In this document: piece after piece, positions 27,523 to 36,946 of the stretch
Layout: each line of letters starts with the position of its first letter
How positions within the stretch are numbered: the first letter of the stretch is position 1
NCBI GenBank assembly: GCA_905182425.1
Contig: CAJJBP010000023.1
Coordinates: 22,973-86,972 of the forward strand
DNA: 64,000 nucleotides
DNA from: an uncultured Planktomarina sp.
GTDB taxonomy: Bacteria > Pseudomonadota > Alphaproteobacteria > Rhodobacterales > Rhodobacteraceae
Direction of reading: 5' to 3'
Position numbers and translations under genes: made by a program
Notes under the pieces: generated by a model
Seen by the model: the letters and a program-made list of their open reading frames with translations, nothing else
The model's database searches: none
Told to the model about the DNA's origin: nothing

Positions 27523-28568
27523 CACTCTGGACCTTCAGACATAATCAGCATCACATGTGATGCTGTATCCAAGCCCAGCGTATCACGATGCGCACTACAG
27601 GCCAAAAGGCCCGCCAACCCACCAGTTCCGGACGGGGTGCTTTGCATATTATGCAGCGTTGCGTATTCTGCGGCGTCGACGCCCTCCTGTTCGCTGATAA
27701 GTGTGAAAAAATCAGCATCGCGTGCCAACCCTTTTAGCGCAATCAGCGAGGCTTCTTTACAGTCCAAACGTCCCATACAGCTATCTGGGCCTTCTGCTGT
27801 CACAAATTCACCAGCCTTGATGCATCCATGCAATGCCGCGGCATGAGACGGTTCAACTATGATTATACAAACCTCTTGCCCCCAAAGCTTGCGCGTCATA
27901 GCCGCCACTGCACCTGCCAAGCCACCAACGCCGGCTTGTAAGAAGATATGGGTCGGCGCCTGCATTTGTGTGTTCGCCTCATCCATCAAAGCGGTGTAGC
28001 CTTCCATCAAGCGGTAGCTTGGTTTAAAATACCCCGGCCAAGAACTATCAGAAAGTAGGGACCATCCGTTGTCTTCTGCTGCCTGCTTTGCCGCTGCCAT
28101 ACTTTCTTCGTATATTTGACCGGCCCTGATGACTTGCGCACCTTCCGCTTTAAGGCGTGTTGCAAAAGCTTCGGGCACAGTTTCGGCAATGTAAACGACA
28201 GAATTTGCACCAAATGCCTTTGCACCGGCGGCGACACTCATTCCGTGATTGCCCGCACTAGCTGTGACATAGGTTTTCCCAGTTTGGCTTTCGCCTTCAA
28301 TCATAGCGCTGTGGGCAATGACATAGGCTGCACCCAAAGCTTTGAAGCTGCCCAACCCCATGCGGCTGCGCTCATCTTTGATACTGACACGCCCAATGCT
28401 TTGTTCAGATGCCATGGCAGTTGCGTTCACCAACGGTGTCACAGCTGCACTCGGGCACCGAGCGAGCAAAGCTTGAACTTGCTCTGTATTGTCGGAAGGA
28501 GCTGGAATATCGCGCAGAATAGCGCAGTCCAGGCCGATGTATCGGTGTGGGTTATTTAAAATTTCCAT
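27522..28568 (-). CDS. PLP-dependent lyase, diaminopropionate ammonia-lyase/threonine dehydratase type
   Basis: 348-residue fold-type II PLP enzyme. The lysine that binds PLP lies in GLGSFKALGAAYVIA; the phosphate loop is TASAGNHGMSVAAGAKAFG. WPGYFKPSYRLMEGYTALMDEA and THIFLQAGVGGLAGAVAAM closely follow diaminopropionate ammonia-lyase, which breaks 2,3-diaminopropionate to pyruvate and ammonia. EutB of hydroxyectoine degradation is a relative and remains possible. The start is unclear: the ATG at 28568 gives a family-like N-terminus (MEILNNPHRYIGLD), another ATG lies at 28628, neither with a clear ribosome-binding site. First gene of the three-gene operon, divergent from DUF1989. Confidence 0.78.
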   Translation of the reverse strand: MEILNNPHRYIGLDCAILRDIPAPSDNTEQVQALLARCPSAAVTPLVNATAMASEQSIGRVSIKDERSRMGLGSFKALGAAYVIAHSAMIEGESQTGKTYVTASAGNHGMSVAAGAKAFGANSVVYIAETVPEAFATRLKAEGAQVIRAGQIYEESMAAAKQAAEDNGWSLLSDSSWPGYFKPSYRLMEGYTALMDEANTQMQAPTHIFLQAGVGGLAGAVAAMTRKLWGQEVCIIIVEPSHAAALHGCIKAGEFVTAEGPDSCMGRLDCKEASLIALKGLARDADFFTLISEQEGVDAAEYATLHNMQSTPSGTGGLAGLLACSAHRDTLGLDTASHVMLIMSEGPE

Positions 28569-28687
28569 ACAATTAGGAAAGCCCAAAAACCTTGAGATAT
28601 CAAGTTCAGAAGTGGCTAGTGATCGCATTGAATTGACAGCCCATAGTCTAGCGGTACTGTCTTGAACTGATATAGAGGAATGTTCCA

Positions 28688-29545
28688 ATGAAATTGATTC
28701 ACCCGAAGCATACAGCCCCAAAAGAAGCTGATGCAATGCGCACCACTGGAGTTCTGGTTTGTTATCCGGTCGACGCGCTTCCTCAGGCCGATTTGGTTGG
28801 GGCGCTAATTCGCCGTGAAGGTGCTGTGAATATTGCAACCCTGAAAGTCCCACCACGAGAGGCCGGTTGCATTGATGTTCCGGCAGGTCACTTCGCGCGT
28901 ATTTTATCAGTTGACGGACCACAGGTTGGTGATCTTAATATTTGGAACACTCATAATATCCAGGAGTGTTTCTACAGTGGAAAAACGCGGGCGTTGCATG
29001 GCACACATGTTAGTACAGGCGACAGTCTTTGGTCAAATTTGCCATACATGCGTCCTATGGCGACGATCACTTGCGATACGCTTGACTGGTACGGATATGA
29101 TGCGGACGGTGGTTCGGTGCATGATGTCATTGGCACTCGTTGTGATCCTTATACTGGGCGGTTATTGAATGGAGAAAACTACCATCATTGTTGCCACTCC
29201 AATTTAACCCGGGCTATGGCAGACCATTTTGGTTTTTCGTTAGCGGATGCAGAAATGCATGTGCATGATGTGATGAATGTGTTCATGTTGACTGGTTTTA
29301 CTCATGACACACATCAGTATTTTATGAAGGCGAGCCCCGTTAGGCCTGGCGATTTTATAGAGCTAGAGGCGCAGGTAGATATTACATTGGGCCTTTCAGC
29401 ATGTCCTGGAGGAGACTGTGGAAATGAACATTCAAGCGATGTGGCCTCCTGCCATCCGCTACACATAGAGATTTATGCACCAACCAATTTGGAGGGGTTT
29501 TTGCCTGCTAAGCTAAATCAGTACGTTGGAAATCATGGAAGATAA
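28688..29545 (+). CDS. DUF1989, urea carboxylase-associated-type protein
   Basis: 285-residue protein of the DUF1989 family, found beside urea carboxylase/allophanate hydrolase genes and in aminomethyltransferase contexts. Recognisable blocks are GHFARILSVDGPQVGDLNIW, RCDPYTGRLLNGENYHHCCH with several histidines and cysteines, and the C-terminal SACPGGDCGN. A metal-binding or regulatory role has been suggested for the family; the reaction is not known. AGAGGAA precedes the ATG. Divergent from the PLP lyase operon; urea made by the arginase 8 kb away is a possible link but speculative. Confidence 0.8.
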   Translation: MKLIHPKHTAPKEADAMRTTGVLVCYPVDALPQADLVGALIRREGAVNIATLKVPPREAGCIDVPAGHFARILSVDGPQVGDLNIWNTHNIQECFYSGKTRALHGTHVSTGDSLWSNLPYMRPMATITCDTLDWYGYDADGGSVHDVIGTRCDPYTGRLLNGENYHHCCHSNLTRAMADHFGFSLADAEMHVHDVMNVFMLTGFTHDTHQYFMKASPVRPGDFIELEAQVDITLGLSACPGGDCGNEHSSDVASCHPLHIEIYAPTNLEGFLPAKLNQYVGNHGR

Positions 29546-29853
29546 TTGTTTTGTAATAGTGTTTTAAGGTATTAAATTAATGTTAGGCGGGATGGATTTT
29601 TGATCAAAGGTAATATGAAAACTTATATGTCTGGTTTGGCTGTTAGGGAAACTTCTAGTGCTTGTTTCAGCGTTGCTATAGCGGGTGCAACAAGAATAGT
29701 AATACCGAAAACTTTTGACTTTCGTCACGCAAAGGTTTCCTGCATGTATTTTAGGTCAGGACCTTATTTATTGAAGACCAACGTGTATCAGTGAAGTCAC
29801 CACAGGCTACTGGAAAAAACCTAAGTATAATTTTGCTCTGGTTAATTTTCATT
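29546..29853. other. Intergenic region, 308 bases
   Basis: A+T-rich spacer after DUF1989. A 64-codon ORF exists at 29600-29794 on the plus strand, but it has no ribosome-binding site, mixed composition and no family resemblance. No RNA gene, terminator with T-run or repeat was seen. Confidence 0.5.
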
Positions 29854-30945
29854 TCAACTACTAACCACATGATTTTGGACAGGCATATGGGGTTTTGGAT
29901 CAATGCCCAAAGCTTGCGCTGCATGTACTGCCCAGAAGGGGTCACGAAGCATCTGCCGTCCAAGTAAAGTCACATCACATGTGCCATTTTCAATTAAAGT
30001 ATTAGCTTGCTTGGGATCAGTGATGTACCCGACTGCCATCGTTTTGAGCCCAGTGGCCGCTCGCAGTTTGCCAGCGAGGCCAACCTGATCTGAAGTTCGC
30101 TCTCCGATGCTGGCACGGGCCGCAGGTGTTGCTCCACCGCCAGAGCAATCGATTACATCAACGCCTGCTTGCTTTAGCCATTTAGCGATCTGTATGTTCT
30201 CTTCGATTCCATGACCACCTTCTATCCAGTCATGCACAGACAAGCGAGTGGCTAGTGGGAGGTTTTCAGGCCAAACTGCCCGCACAGCCTCAGCTGTTTC
30301 TAGCAAAAAGCGCGCCCGGCTGCGTAGATCACCGCCATATGTGTCATCACGTGTATTGACCAAAGGGGTCAAAAAAGAGTGCTGAAGGTAGCCGTGGGCT
30401 GCGTGCAGCTCGAGCATTTTATAACCAGCTTCTAAAGCGCGTTTGGCACTTGCAACGAAATTAGCGGTCATTGCATGAATGTCGCCCACGCTCATTGCGT
30501 TGGGTGTCTTCCAAAGACGCGTGCCATCCGGATCAAAGGCTTGATCCGTGGGACCATACGTTTCCCAGCCATCTTTTTCATCGCTGGCAATATGTGCACC
30601 GCCATTCCAGGGGACATGCGCGCTACCTTTGCGTCCGGCATGTCCAATTTGGATCCCGGGAACTGCTCCCATGCTTTCAACGAAAGCATTTATTGGTGCT
30701 ACAGCTTCCATCTGCCTGTCATTCCAAAGCCCTGTGCATCTAGGGCTAATCCGACCGTCAGCGGTAACAGCTGTTGCCTCACATATAATCAATGCAGCAC
30801 CACCAATTGCACGTGCACCAAGATGAGTGCGGTGCCAATCATTCATGACCCCATCAATGGCTGAATATTGGCACATTGGTGCCATCCCGACCCGGTTTTT
30901 AAGTGTCACGTCCTTAATTTTCAGAGGTGTGAATAGAGCTGACAT
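29854..30945 (-). CDS. NADH:flavin oxidoreductase of the Old Yellow Enzyme family (YqjM-like)
   Basis: 363-residue FMN enzyme with a TIM barrel. It starts SALFTPLKIKDVTLKNRVGM and shows APMCQYSAIDGVMNDWHRTH, the cysteine-containing active-site loop of the thermophilic-like/YqjM class, IQIGHAGRKGS and the HAAHGYLQHSFLTPLVN substrate-binding histidines. These enzymes reduce activated C=C bonds with NAD(P)H; the natural substrate is unknown. GGAG precedes the ATG. It follows the SDR gene by 62 bases on the same strand and may be the last gene of the hyu operon. Confidence 0.9.
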   Translation of the reverse strand: MSALFTPLKIKDVTLKNRVGMAPMCQYSAIDGVMNDWHRTHLGARAIGGAALIICEATAVTADGRISPRCTGLWNDRQMEAVAPINAFVESMGAVPGIQIGHAGRKGSAHVPWNGGAHIASDEKDGWETYGPTDQAFDPDGTRLWKTPNAMSVGDIHAMTANFVASAKRALEAGYKMLELHAAHGYLQHSFLTPLVNTRDDTYGGDLRSRARFLLETAEAVRAVWPENLPLATRLSVHDWIEGGHGIEENIQIAKWLKQAGVDVIDCSGGGATPAARASIGERTSDQVGLAGKLRAATGLKTMAVGYITDPKQANTLIENGTCDVTLLGRQMLRDPFWAVHAAQALGIDPKPHMPVQNHVVSS

Positions 30946-31007
30946 ATTTAGTCTCCAAAAAGGAATTGATAGAGGTGCTTGGCGCCCGAGGTAGCGCCAG
31001 GTGTAAT

Positions 31008-31844
31008 TTATGACTCTTTTTTATCTTGAACGATATTCATGCATGCTATGCCGGAAAACCCTATTTCTACAGTGGCAAAAGGTCCACCATGGCACATTTG
31101 ACCAAGGTCTGTTGTATCCGCTGGTTCAGAGTTTGCCAAAACCTCTTCTGCAAATTGTTCAGCATTATCTTTAGGACGGTATCCTAGAAAACTGGCTTTG
31201 TGGTTATCTACGGGGCATCGGTCATTATTTGAGACGCCGTAAATAATTGAGAAGCCAGTAATAGGCGTGTTTACTGCTTGTTGGACCATATGAATCATAT
31301 CATCATAAGAAAGCCATGAGCCAAGTGCGCGCGTATTGTTGACTTGCGCGGCGGATAGGATGCGCATGTGTACACTTTCAATGCCTTTCTTGTCCCAGTA
31401 CAAGCTCCCCAAGTCTTCAGCAAAGCACTTTGCCAGACCATAATAAGTATCCGGACGATGTGCCACTTCAGTATCAATTCGCATAGTTTTAGGATGCATT
31501 CCCACAGCATGTATAGAACTTGCGTAAACCACGCGTCGCACACCTTTGCGCGCGGCGGCTTCCCACACATTGTAGGCGCCAACGATGTTTGAATGTAAAA
31601 TTGCATCCCAGGCAGCTTCGTCGCCGATAGCGCCAAAATGGATTACCATATCCGCGCCGTCTAACACCGTTTCCATCTCTTCGAGCAAGCCAAGATCGGC
31701 CTTTATGTAAGTCTCGCCATCGTAGAGATTACCAATATCCTCCACCCAATCTGTTGAGACCAACTCATCACACATGTTTGTCAAAGGCTCACGCAGGTAA
31801 GAGCCCAAACGGCCAGCTGCTCCAGTTAATACCATTTTTTTCAT
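31008..31844 (-). CDS. Extended SDR, NAD-dependent epimerase/dehydratase (uronate-dehydrogenase-like)
   Basis: 278-residue extended short-chain dehydrogenase. Rossmann motif TGAAGRLGSYL at the N-terminus, active-site segment YASSIHAVGMH, then the catalytic YYGLAKCF (Tyr-x3-Lys). The pattern is closest to uronate dehydrogenase-like proteins, which oxidise hexuronates at C1. In this operon the true substrate may differ. Its ATG overlaps the stop of the FAD oxidoreductase gene by one base, so expression is coupled to the hyu genes. Confidence 0.82.
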   Translation of the reverse strand: MKKMVLTGAAGRLGSYLREPLTNMCDELVSTDWVEDIGNLYDGETYIKADLGLLEEMETVLDGADMVIHFGAIGDEAAWDAILHSNIVGAYNVWEAAARKGVRRVVYASSIHAVGMHPKTMRIDTEVAHRPDTYYGLAKCFAEDLGSLYWDKKGIESVHMRILSAAQVNNTRALGSWLSYDDMIHMVQQAVNTPITGFSIIYGVSNNDRCPVDNHKASFLGYRPKDNAEQFAEEVLANSEPADTTDLGQMCHGGPFATVEIGFSGIACMNIVQDKKES

Positions 31845-33052
31845 CAGATTATTGCCTTTTCCACAAATGGTTTTCCTTCAGCGATACGCTGGTATGCGAA
31901 GGGAGTAAGATCGATTGAGCGATATTGCCCATAAGTTATGATTTCAGAGACACCACGGCCCATAGCCATTGATTGCTGAAGGCCATGACCAGAGAAACCG
32001 TTTACGAAGACAAAGTTTTTGACCTCATGGTGGGGCCCAATGATCGCATTTTGGTCAAAGGTATTGAACGCGTAATGGCCCGCCCAGCTATTAACTAGTT
32101 TGATGGCTTCGAATTGAGGCACCCGGTTCGCGACGATAGGCCATACTTTTTCCTGCCAAATGGAATGATCCTGATTGAAATCGTCGTAGTCCACGGCTGG
32201 GTCCTCATCTGGAGGGCAACCGGCTAGATAGTATTTGCCTTCACTGCGCATATGAATGCCTGATGGGTCAATCGTAAGGGGTAAGTCGCGATCAAGCGGT
32301 GTTTCAGCGTCAAAGATGAATGTATAACGCTTGCGCGGCTCAACAGGTAACTTTAGACCAGCCATCTGGGCCGTCTTAACAGCGCGCGGGCCTGAGCAGT
32401 TCACCAAAGTCCCACATCTAATTTTTTCACCAGACTTAAGGGTCACATCTGTGACGTGCTTATCTGTAACGCCAATCGCAATCGCTTCGTTTTCAACATA
32501 CTCGGCGCCTTTTTCGCGGGCTGAGCGTTTCCACCATTCAAAAATGGTTCCCCCATCAAAATAGCCTTCGTTTATCAAGTTATGATTACCCGCAACAATA
32601 TCGTCGACCATATAAAAGGGGTATTCTACTTTAATCTCAGTCGCATTCATATGTCGTGTGCCCGCGCCCAGTTTGGTCTGAATTTCTTGGCACTCTTTGA
32701 GTGTTGCCGCAAATTCTGCATTATTTGCCAAATACAAGTAGCCGAATGACTGTAAAAAAACATTTGGTACCCGTGGGTCATTGTCAAAGAAACTTGGGAA
32801 GTTATTAATAAACTCGGCTCCAAACTGACTTATTTGAATGTTTGTTGGATTTGAGAACTGTTGACGGATACACGAGTTTGTATGGCTGGTTGAGGCAAAT
32901 TCAAATCCCATATTGCGTTCAACTACCAAGATGGAACCTGCAAAATCTAGGTTGCGAGAGAGCCACCAAGCGACGGAGCTTCCGTACATTGCCCCACCAA
33001 TAATAACTACATCATATTGAGTTGAATTTGGTGTATTTTGGGCCCAAACCAT
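31844..33052 (-). CDS. DAO-family FAD-dependent amine oxidoreductase
   Basis: 402-residue flavoprotein of the D-amino-acid/sarcosine/dimethylglycine oxidase family. The FAD-binding motif is DVVIIGGAMYGSSVAWWLS at about residues 13-31; the C-terminal FVNGFSGHGLQQSMAMGRGV is the second FAD-contact block. There is no signal peptide. The probable reaction is oxidation of a secondary amine. Start at the ATG at 33052, one base after the hyuB stop, with GGAG inside the hyuB end; a longer in-frame start at 33097 would run into hyuB. Genes of this family next to hydantoinases often act on sarcosine-like products. Confidence 0.85.
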   Translation of the reverse strand: MVWAQNTPNSTQYDVVIIGGAMYGSSVAWWLSRNLDFAGSILVVERNMGFEFASTSHTNSCIRQQFSNPTNIQISQFGAEFINNFPSFFDNDPRVPNVFLQSFGYLYLANNAEFAATLKECQEIQTKLGAGTRHMNATEIKVEYPFYMVDDIVAGNHNLINEGYFDGGTIFEWWKRSAREKGAEYVENEAIAIGVTDKHVTDVTLKSGEKIRCGTLVNCSGPRAVKTAQMAGLKLPVEPRKRYTFIFDAETPLDRDLPLTIDPSGIHMRSEGKYYLAGCPPDEDPAVDYDDFNQDHSIWQEKVWPIVANRVPQFEAIKLVNSWAGHYAFNTFDQNAIIGPHHEVKNFVFVNGFSGHGLQQSMAMGRGVSEIITYGQYRSIDLTPFAYQRIAEGKPFVEKAII

Positions 33053-33053
33053 T

Positions 33054-34778
33054 CTAAAATCGTTCTCCATTTTTTGCACGTAGTAGGACTTCTGCAATGG
33101 TTTTAGCTTTTAAACCATATACTTCACGCGCAGCCTCCTCTGAAATATATCCATGTGCAAGGTCTCGAATGATCTCTTCTGTTTGTCGTGCTCCAACTGG
33201 GCCGTACCCCGCCCCGCCTGGGAAGGCCATCATCACTTTACGTCCATGCGGTACAAACTGTTTGCCTTTGCCTTTCATTGGGGTCCCGTCATCAAGCGCA
33301 ATGGTCGTGGCCGCTCCCATGTCACCGCCTTGGCGGCCATTTGCAGGATAGTTAACCCGGTCAAACATCGCCTGTATATCAAATTCATGCCCTTCTTGTG
33401 CGCCTACTTCCATATACTGACCCAGACCCCCTCGGTATTTTCCAGAACCACCACTGTCAGGACGCAGTTCTTTACGCCAAATTATGACTGGCCCAACTTG
33501 CTCTGTGGCTTCAACCGGCATCGTCATAACACCGCTCGGAAAGGCAGTTGCATTCATGCCATCGAGTGTTGGCCGGGCACCCGATCCGCCTGAATTAAAA
33601 GTCAGGACCTCGGCACGACGGGTACTCGATGCAGCAGGGGCATCTGTGCGTGGGCGCAGTGAAACTTGGAAGTTGCACAAACAGCCAGCGCCCTCAGCGG
33701 GCACCATATTGGGCAATAGCTGATCGAGTGCGGAGTAGACAGCGTCTGGGACCATATGCCCGATGACATGTCGCAGAGCCACGGGGGCTGGATGCAAAGC
33801 ATTCACAATTGAATTTTCAGGAGCTATCACTTGAAATGGTGCAAGGCTTGCTGCGTTGTTTGGAATTTCTGGGGCGACTGCACATTTTAAAGCATAACAT
33901 GCGTAGGCTTTTGTATAGACTAAGGGGCAATTAATACCCTTTTTATCTAATTCTGAGGTACCCTCAAAATCACAAAGTATACGGTCTTTCTCTATGCTGA
34001 GGCAGACTTTAAGATCAACAGGGTGTGAATAGCCGTCGCTACGCATTTCACCGAAGGCTTGGCCTGGGGTGAGGGCGTTAATACGCTCAAGTGTGGCGCG
34101 CCGCGAATTTGAGAGAATATAATCTGCTATCCCACTCAAGTCATTAAGCTTAAATTCAATCATCATTTCAACCAAGCGGCGATGGCCTATTTCATTGCAG
34201 GTTGCTAAAGCGTGTATGTCGCCAACCAGTTGATCAGGCTCACGCACGTTACCGCGAATGATATTCACCAATGTTTTATTGACAACTCCACGATCTGCAA
34301 ATTTCATGATTGGGATATAGAGCCCTTCTTCATAAATGCTGTTTGCGTCCGCTCCAAAGCCACGACCACCGATATCTACGATGTGCGCCGTACAAGCGAA
34401 GAAACCTACAAAGCTTCCTTTGTGGTAGCTTGGTGTGACAATAGTAATGTCGTGTAGATGTCCGGTGCCTTCCCACGGATCATTTGTGATATAGATATCG
34501 CCCTCAGCAAAGTTTTCAGGGCCAATTCGACGTATGAAATGTGCAACTGCGTCGGCCATAGCATTTACATGTCCTGGAGTGCCAGTGACTGCTTGGGCTA
34601 ACATGTTACCGTGTTGATCGTATGTGCCTGCTGATAAATCACCCGCTTCGCGCACTGACGTTGAGAAGGCTGTACGGACTAAAGCTTGCGCTTGTTCTTC
34701 AACAACTGAGATCAGTCGGTTCCACATGACTTGGAACTTCACGTTTGAGGAGCTAAACCCTGAAGAGGACTGTCTCAT
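33054..34778 (-). CDS. hyuB: Hydantoinase/oxoprolinase subunit B (HyuB)
   Basis: 574-residue subunit of an ATP-dependent hydantoinase/oxoprolinase or acetone carboxylase-like enzyme. Family blocks are SVREAGDLSAGTYDQHGNML, FAEGDIYITNDPWEGTGHLHD, TAHIVDIGGRGFGADA and PDSGGSGKYRGGLG. With HyuA it would open a hydantoin or lactam ring using ATP. The start overlaps the hyuA stop by four bases (ATGA), a coupled arrangement. Exact substrate (N-methylhydantoin, 5-oxoproline or other) is not decided by sequence. Confidence 0.9.
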   Translation of the reverse strand: MRQSSSGFSSSNVKFQVMWNRLISVVEEQAQALVRTAFSTSVREAGDLSAGTYDQHGNMLAQAVTGTPGHVNAMADAVAHFIRRIGPENFAEGDIYITNDPWEGTGHLHDITIVTPSYHKGSFVGFFACTAHIVDIGGRGFGADANSIYEEGLYIPIMKFADRGVVNKTLVNIIRGNVREPDQLVGDIHALATCNEIGHRRLVEMMIEFKLNDLSGIADYILSNSRRATLERINALTPGQAFGEMRSDGYSHPVDLKVCLSIEKDRILCDFEGTSELDKKGINCPLVYTKAYACYALKCAVAPEIPNNAASLAPFQVIAPENSIVNALHPAPVALRHVIGHMVPDAVYSALDQLLPNMVPAEGAGCLCNFQVSLRPRTDAPAASSTRRAEVLTFNSGGSGARPTLDGMNATAFPSGVMTMPVEATEQVGPVIIWRKELRPDSGGSGKYRGGLGQYMEVGAQEGHEFDIQAMFDRVNYPANGRQGGDMGAATTIALDDGTPMKGKGKQFVPHGRKVMMAFPGGAGYGPVGARQTEEIIRDLAHGYISEEAAREVYGLKAKTIAEVLLRAKNGERF

Positions 34779-36862
34779 GAGATTTCTCCCTTTACAGCTA
34801 AATCGATACAGCCATCGATCAGTATGCTTGCCATACGTGATGCGGGTACAATAATGGTCGTTTCATCTTCTGTGATGACTGCAGGACCTGAAATTCTGTT
34901 TCCTGGGTGCATCTGCGCGCGCAAGACTTCCGCGGCTTGCGTGGTTCGTCCCAAGGCAGGATCAAACAATATACGGGTATTATGTTCTGTAATTGGAGCT
35001 GTTGTTGCCACGTCTTTCAAACGAGCAACAGATGTTTTTGGTGTTGTCACATTAACAGACCAAACTGTCATCTCAACATCCATACCCTTAACAACGCGTC
35101 CAAATAGGGCAGTATAATTGGTTTCAAATAGGGTTAAAAAATTTTCAACAACCGGGTTGGCAGCCTGCGCAGGTGTTAGGGTTATTGGTATTTCCCAGCC
35201 TTGACCTGAATATCGCATATATACTTTATATTCGGATTCGATTTCAGATTCTGCGTCACAGCTGCGCACGAAGGTTGTTGCTTCTGCACGCAAGCCTTCC
35301 AATAGGTTCTTAATTGTAACACCATGAAAATCAGACAAACGCATGAATTGACTGCGATTTGCTTCAAAGCTGAATGGGGCGCGTAAAAAACCAATTGCAG
35401 AACCAACACCTGCGCCAGCAGGGACCAAAGCCCGAGCAATTCCAAGCTTTTCGCAGAGGCGTCCGGCATGAAGTGGGGCCGCACCCCCAAAAGCAATCAT
35501 AGTGTATTCGCTAAGGTCTTCGCCATTCTCAACGGAATGAACTCTCGCGGCGTTTGCCATATTCTCGTCGACCACTTCAGTTAAGCCAAAGGCCGCAGTT
35601 TGTGCATCCATTTTAAGGACATCCCCTAAGTGCGTTTGCAAAGCGATGGTACTCGCAGCTGCGTCGAGCGGTATGGTGCCTCCTGCAAAATTTGTAGGGT
35701 CAAGTTTTCCGAGGACCAAATCAGCATCAGTCACTGCAGGGCGCGCACCCCCACGGCTATAACATGCAGGACCGGGTTCAGAGCCTGCGCTTTCAGGTCC
35801 AACACGTATTTGATGCATGCTATCAACATGGGCTAGCGAACCTCCACCGGCCCCAATTTCAACCATATCAATTACTGGGATCGAAATTGGCATTCCCGAT
35901 CCCTTTTTAAAGCGGTAAGTTCTTGCAACTTCAAAGACACGAGCCGTCTTTGGAGTTTGGTTCTTTATGAGACAAATTTTAGCAGTAGTGCCACCCATAT
36001 CGAAAGAAAGCACTTTGTCTAATCCATGCCGCGCAGCAATATCTGCAGCAAAGACAGCGCCACCCGCTGGACCTGACTCGACCAAGCGAACTGGAAATTC
36101 AGCGGCATTTGCTAGGCTAATTATACCGCCACCTGAGTGCATTAAAAAAATAGGGCAATTTGCACCCTCATCCGCCAGGCAGGCTTGAAGGCGTATAAGA
36201 TACGACTTCATCAAAGGTTTGATATAGGCATTCGCGATGGTTGTGTTGAATCGCTCATACTCACGCATTTGAGGGCTTACTTGTGATGAGAGCGAGACCA
36301 TGACGTTTGGCATTTTTTCATCTAAAACTTTAGCAATCAGACGTTCGTGACTGTCGTTTGTATAAGAGTGTAGCAGCCCCACTGCGATACTCTCAAATCC
36401 AGCTGCGATAATTTTATCTGCCAATGCCTCAATATCAGCGCGCTGCAACGGTATAAGTACTTTGCCATCAGCTTGCATTCGTTCTACGACTGTATAGCGA
36501 AAGTTGCGTGGTAAAAGAGGATCTGGCAGCTTAAGATTTAGGTCATATTGTTCGAACCGACTTTCGGTTCGCATCTCGATCACGTCGCGAAACCCATTGG
36601 TCGTAATCAGAGCCGTTTTAGCACCACTGCGTTCAATCAATGCATTCGTAGCCAAAGTCGTCCCATGTATAATTTGAGAAATTTCCTTTGGATCGATGCC
36701 AGACAGGCTGCAAACTTGTTGCATCCCAGAAATTATTGCATTTTCGGGAGCTGTGTATGTGGTGAGCACCTTTGTCGAGTACTGTGCAGTTCCGCACTCT
36801 AAAACAACGTCTGTAAAAGTGCCGCCAATATCAACGCCCAAACGGACAGATTTATGTTGCAT
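34775..36862 (-). CDS. hyuA: Hydantoinase/oxoprolinase subunit A (HyuA)
   Basis: 695-residue ATP-binding subunit of the hydantoinase/oxoprolinase family. It begins with the actin-like phosphate loop RLGVDIGGTFTDVVLE and has IIHGTTLATNALIERSG, LSFDMGGTTAKI (second phosphate motif) and GAGGGSLAHVD. AGGAGA precedes the ATG at 36862. First gene of a run with hyuB, an amine oxidoreductase, an SDR and perhaps an OYE-type reductase. Ring opening coupled to ATP hydrolysis is the known family reaction; the substrate is inferred only loosely from neighbours. Confidence 0.92.
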   Translation of the reverse strand: MQHKSVRLGVDIGGTFTDVVLECGTAQYSTKVLTTYTAPENAIISGMQQVCSLSGIDPKEISQIIHGTTLATNALIERSGAKTALITTNGFRDVIEMRTESRFEQYDLNLKLPDPLLPRNFRYTVVERMQADGKVLIPLQRADIEALADKIIAAGFESIAVGLLHSYTNDSHERLIAKVLDEKMPNVMVSLSSQVSPQMREYERFNTTIANAYIKPLMKSYLIRLQACLADEGANCPIFLMHSGGGIISLANAAEFPVRLVESGPAGGAVFAADIAARHGLDKVLSFDMGGTTAKICLIKNQTPKTARVFEVARTYRFKKGSGMPISIPVIDMVEIGAGGGSLAHVDSMHQIRVGPESAGSEPGPACYSRGGARPAVTDADLVLGKLDPTNFAGGTIPLDAAASTIALQTHLGDVLKMDAQTAAFGLTEVVDENMANAARVHSVENGEDLSEYTMIAFGGAAPLHAGRLCEKLGIARALVPAGAGVGSAIGFLRAPFSFEANRSQFMRLSDFHGVTIKNLLEGLRAEATTFVRSCDAESEIESEYKVYMRYSGQGWEIPITLTPAQAANPVVENFLTLFETNYTALFGRVVKGMDVEMTVWSVNVTTPKTSVARLKDVATTAPITEHNTRILFDPALGRTTQAAEVLRAQMHPGNRISGPAVITEDETTIIVPASRMASILIDGCIDLAVKGEIS

Positions 36863-36946
36863 TGAATTCTCCTGGTTGGAGTTACTGTAGAAAACATCTC
36901 TGTATCAAGTAAAATTATTTGAGAATATCTAATCAATAAATTTTAT

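Noticed and set aside
25646..28568. Ectoine/hydroxyectoine degradation cluster
   Set aside because: M24 protein appears to keep its metal ligands, PLP enzyme looks like DpaL, and no ectoine transporter, eutC, eutE or regulator is present. Kept as a possibility, not as the call.
29600..29794. 64-codon plus-strand ORF after DUF1989
   Set aside because: No ribosome-binding site, no family resemblance, flanked by A+T-rich noncoding sequence; chance ORF likely.
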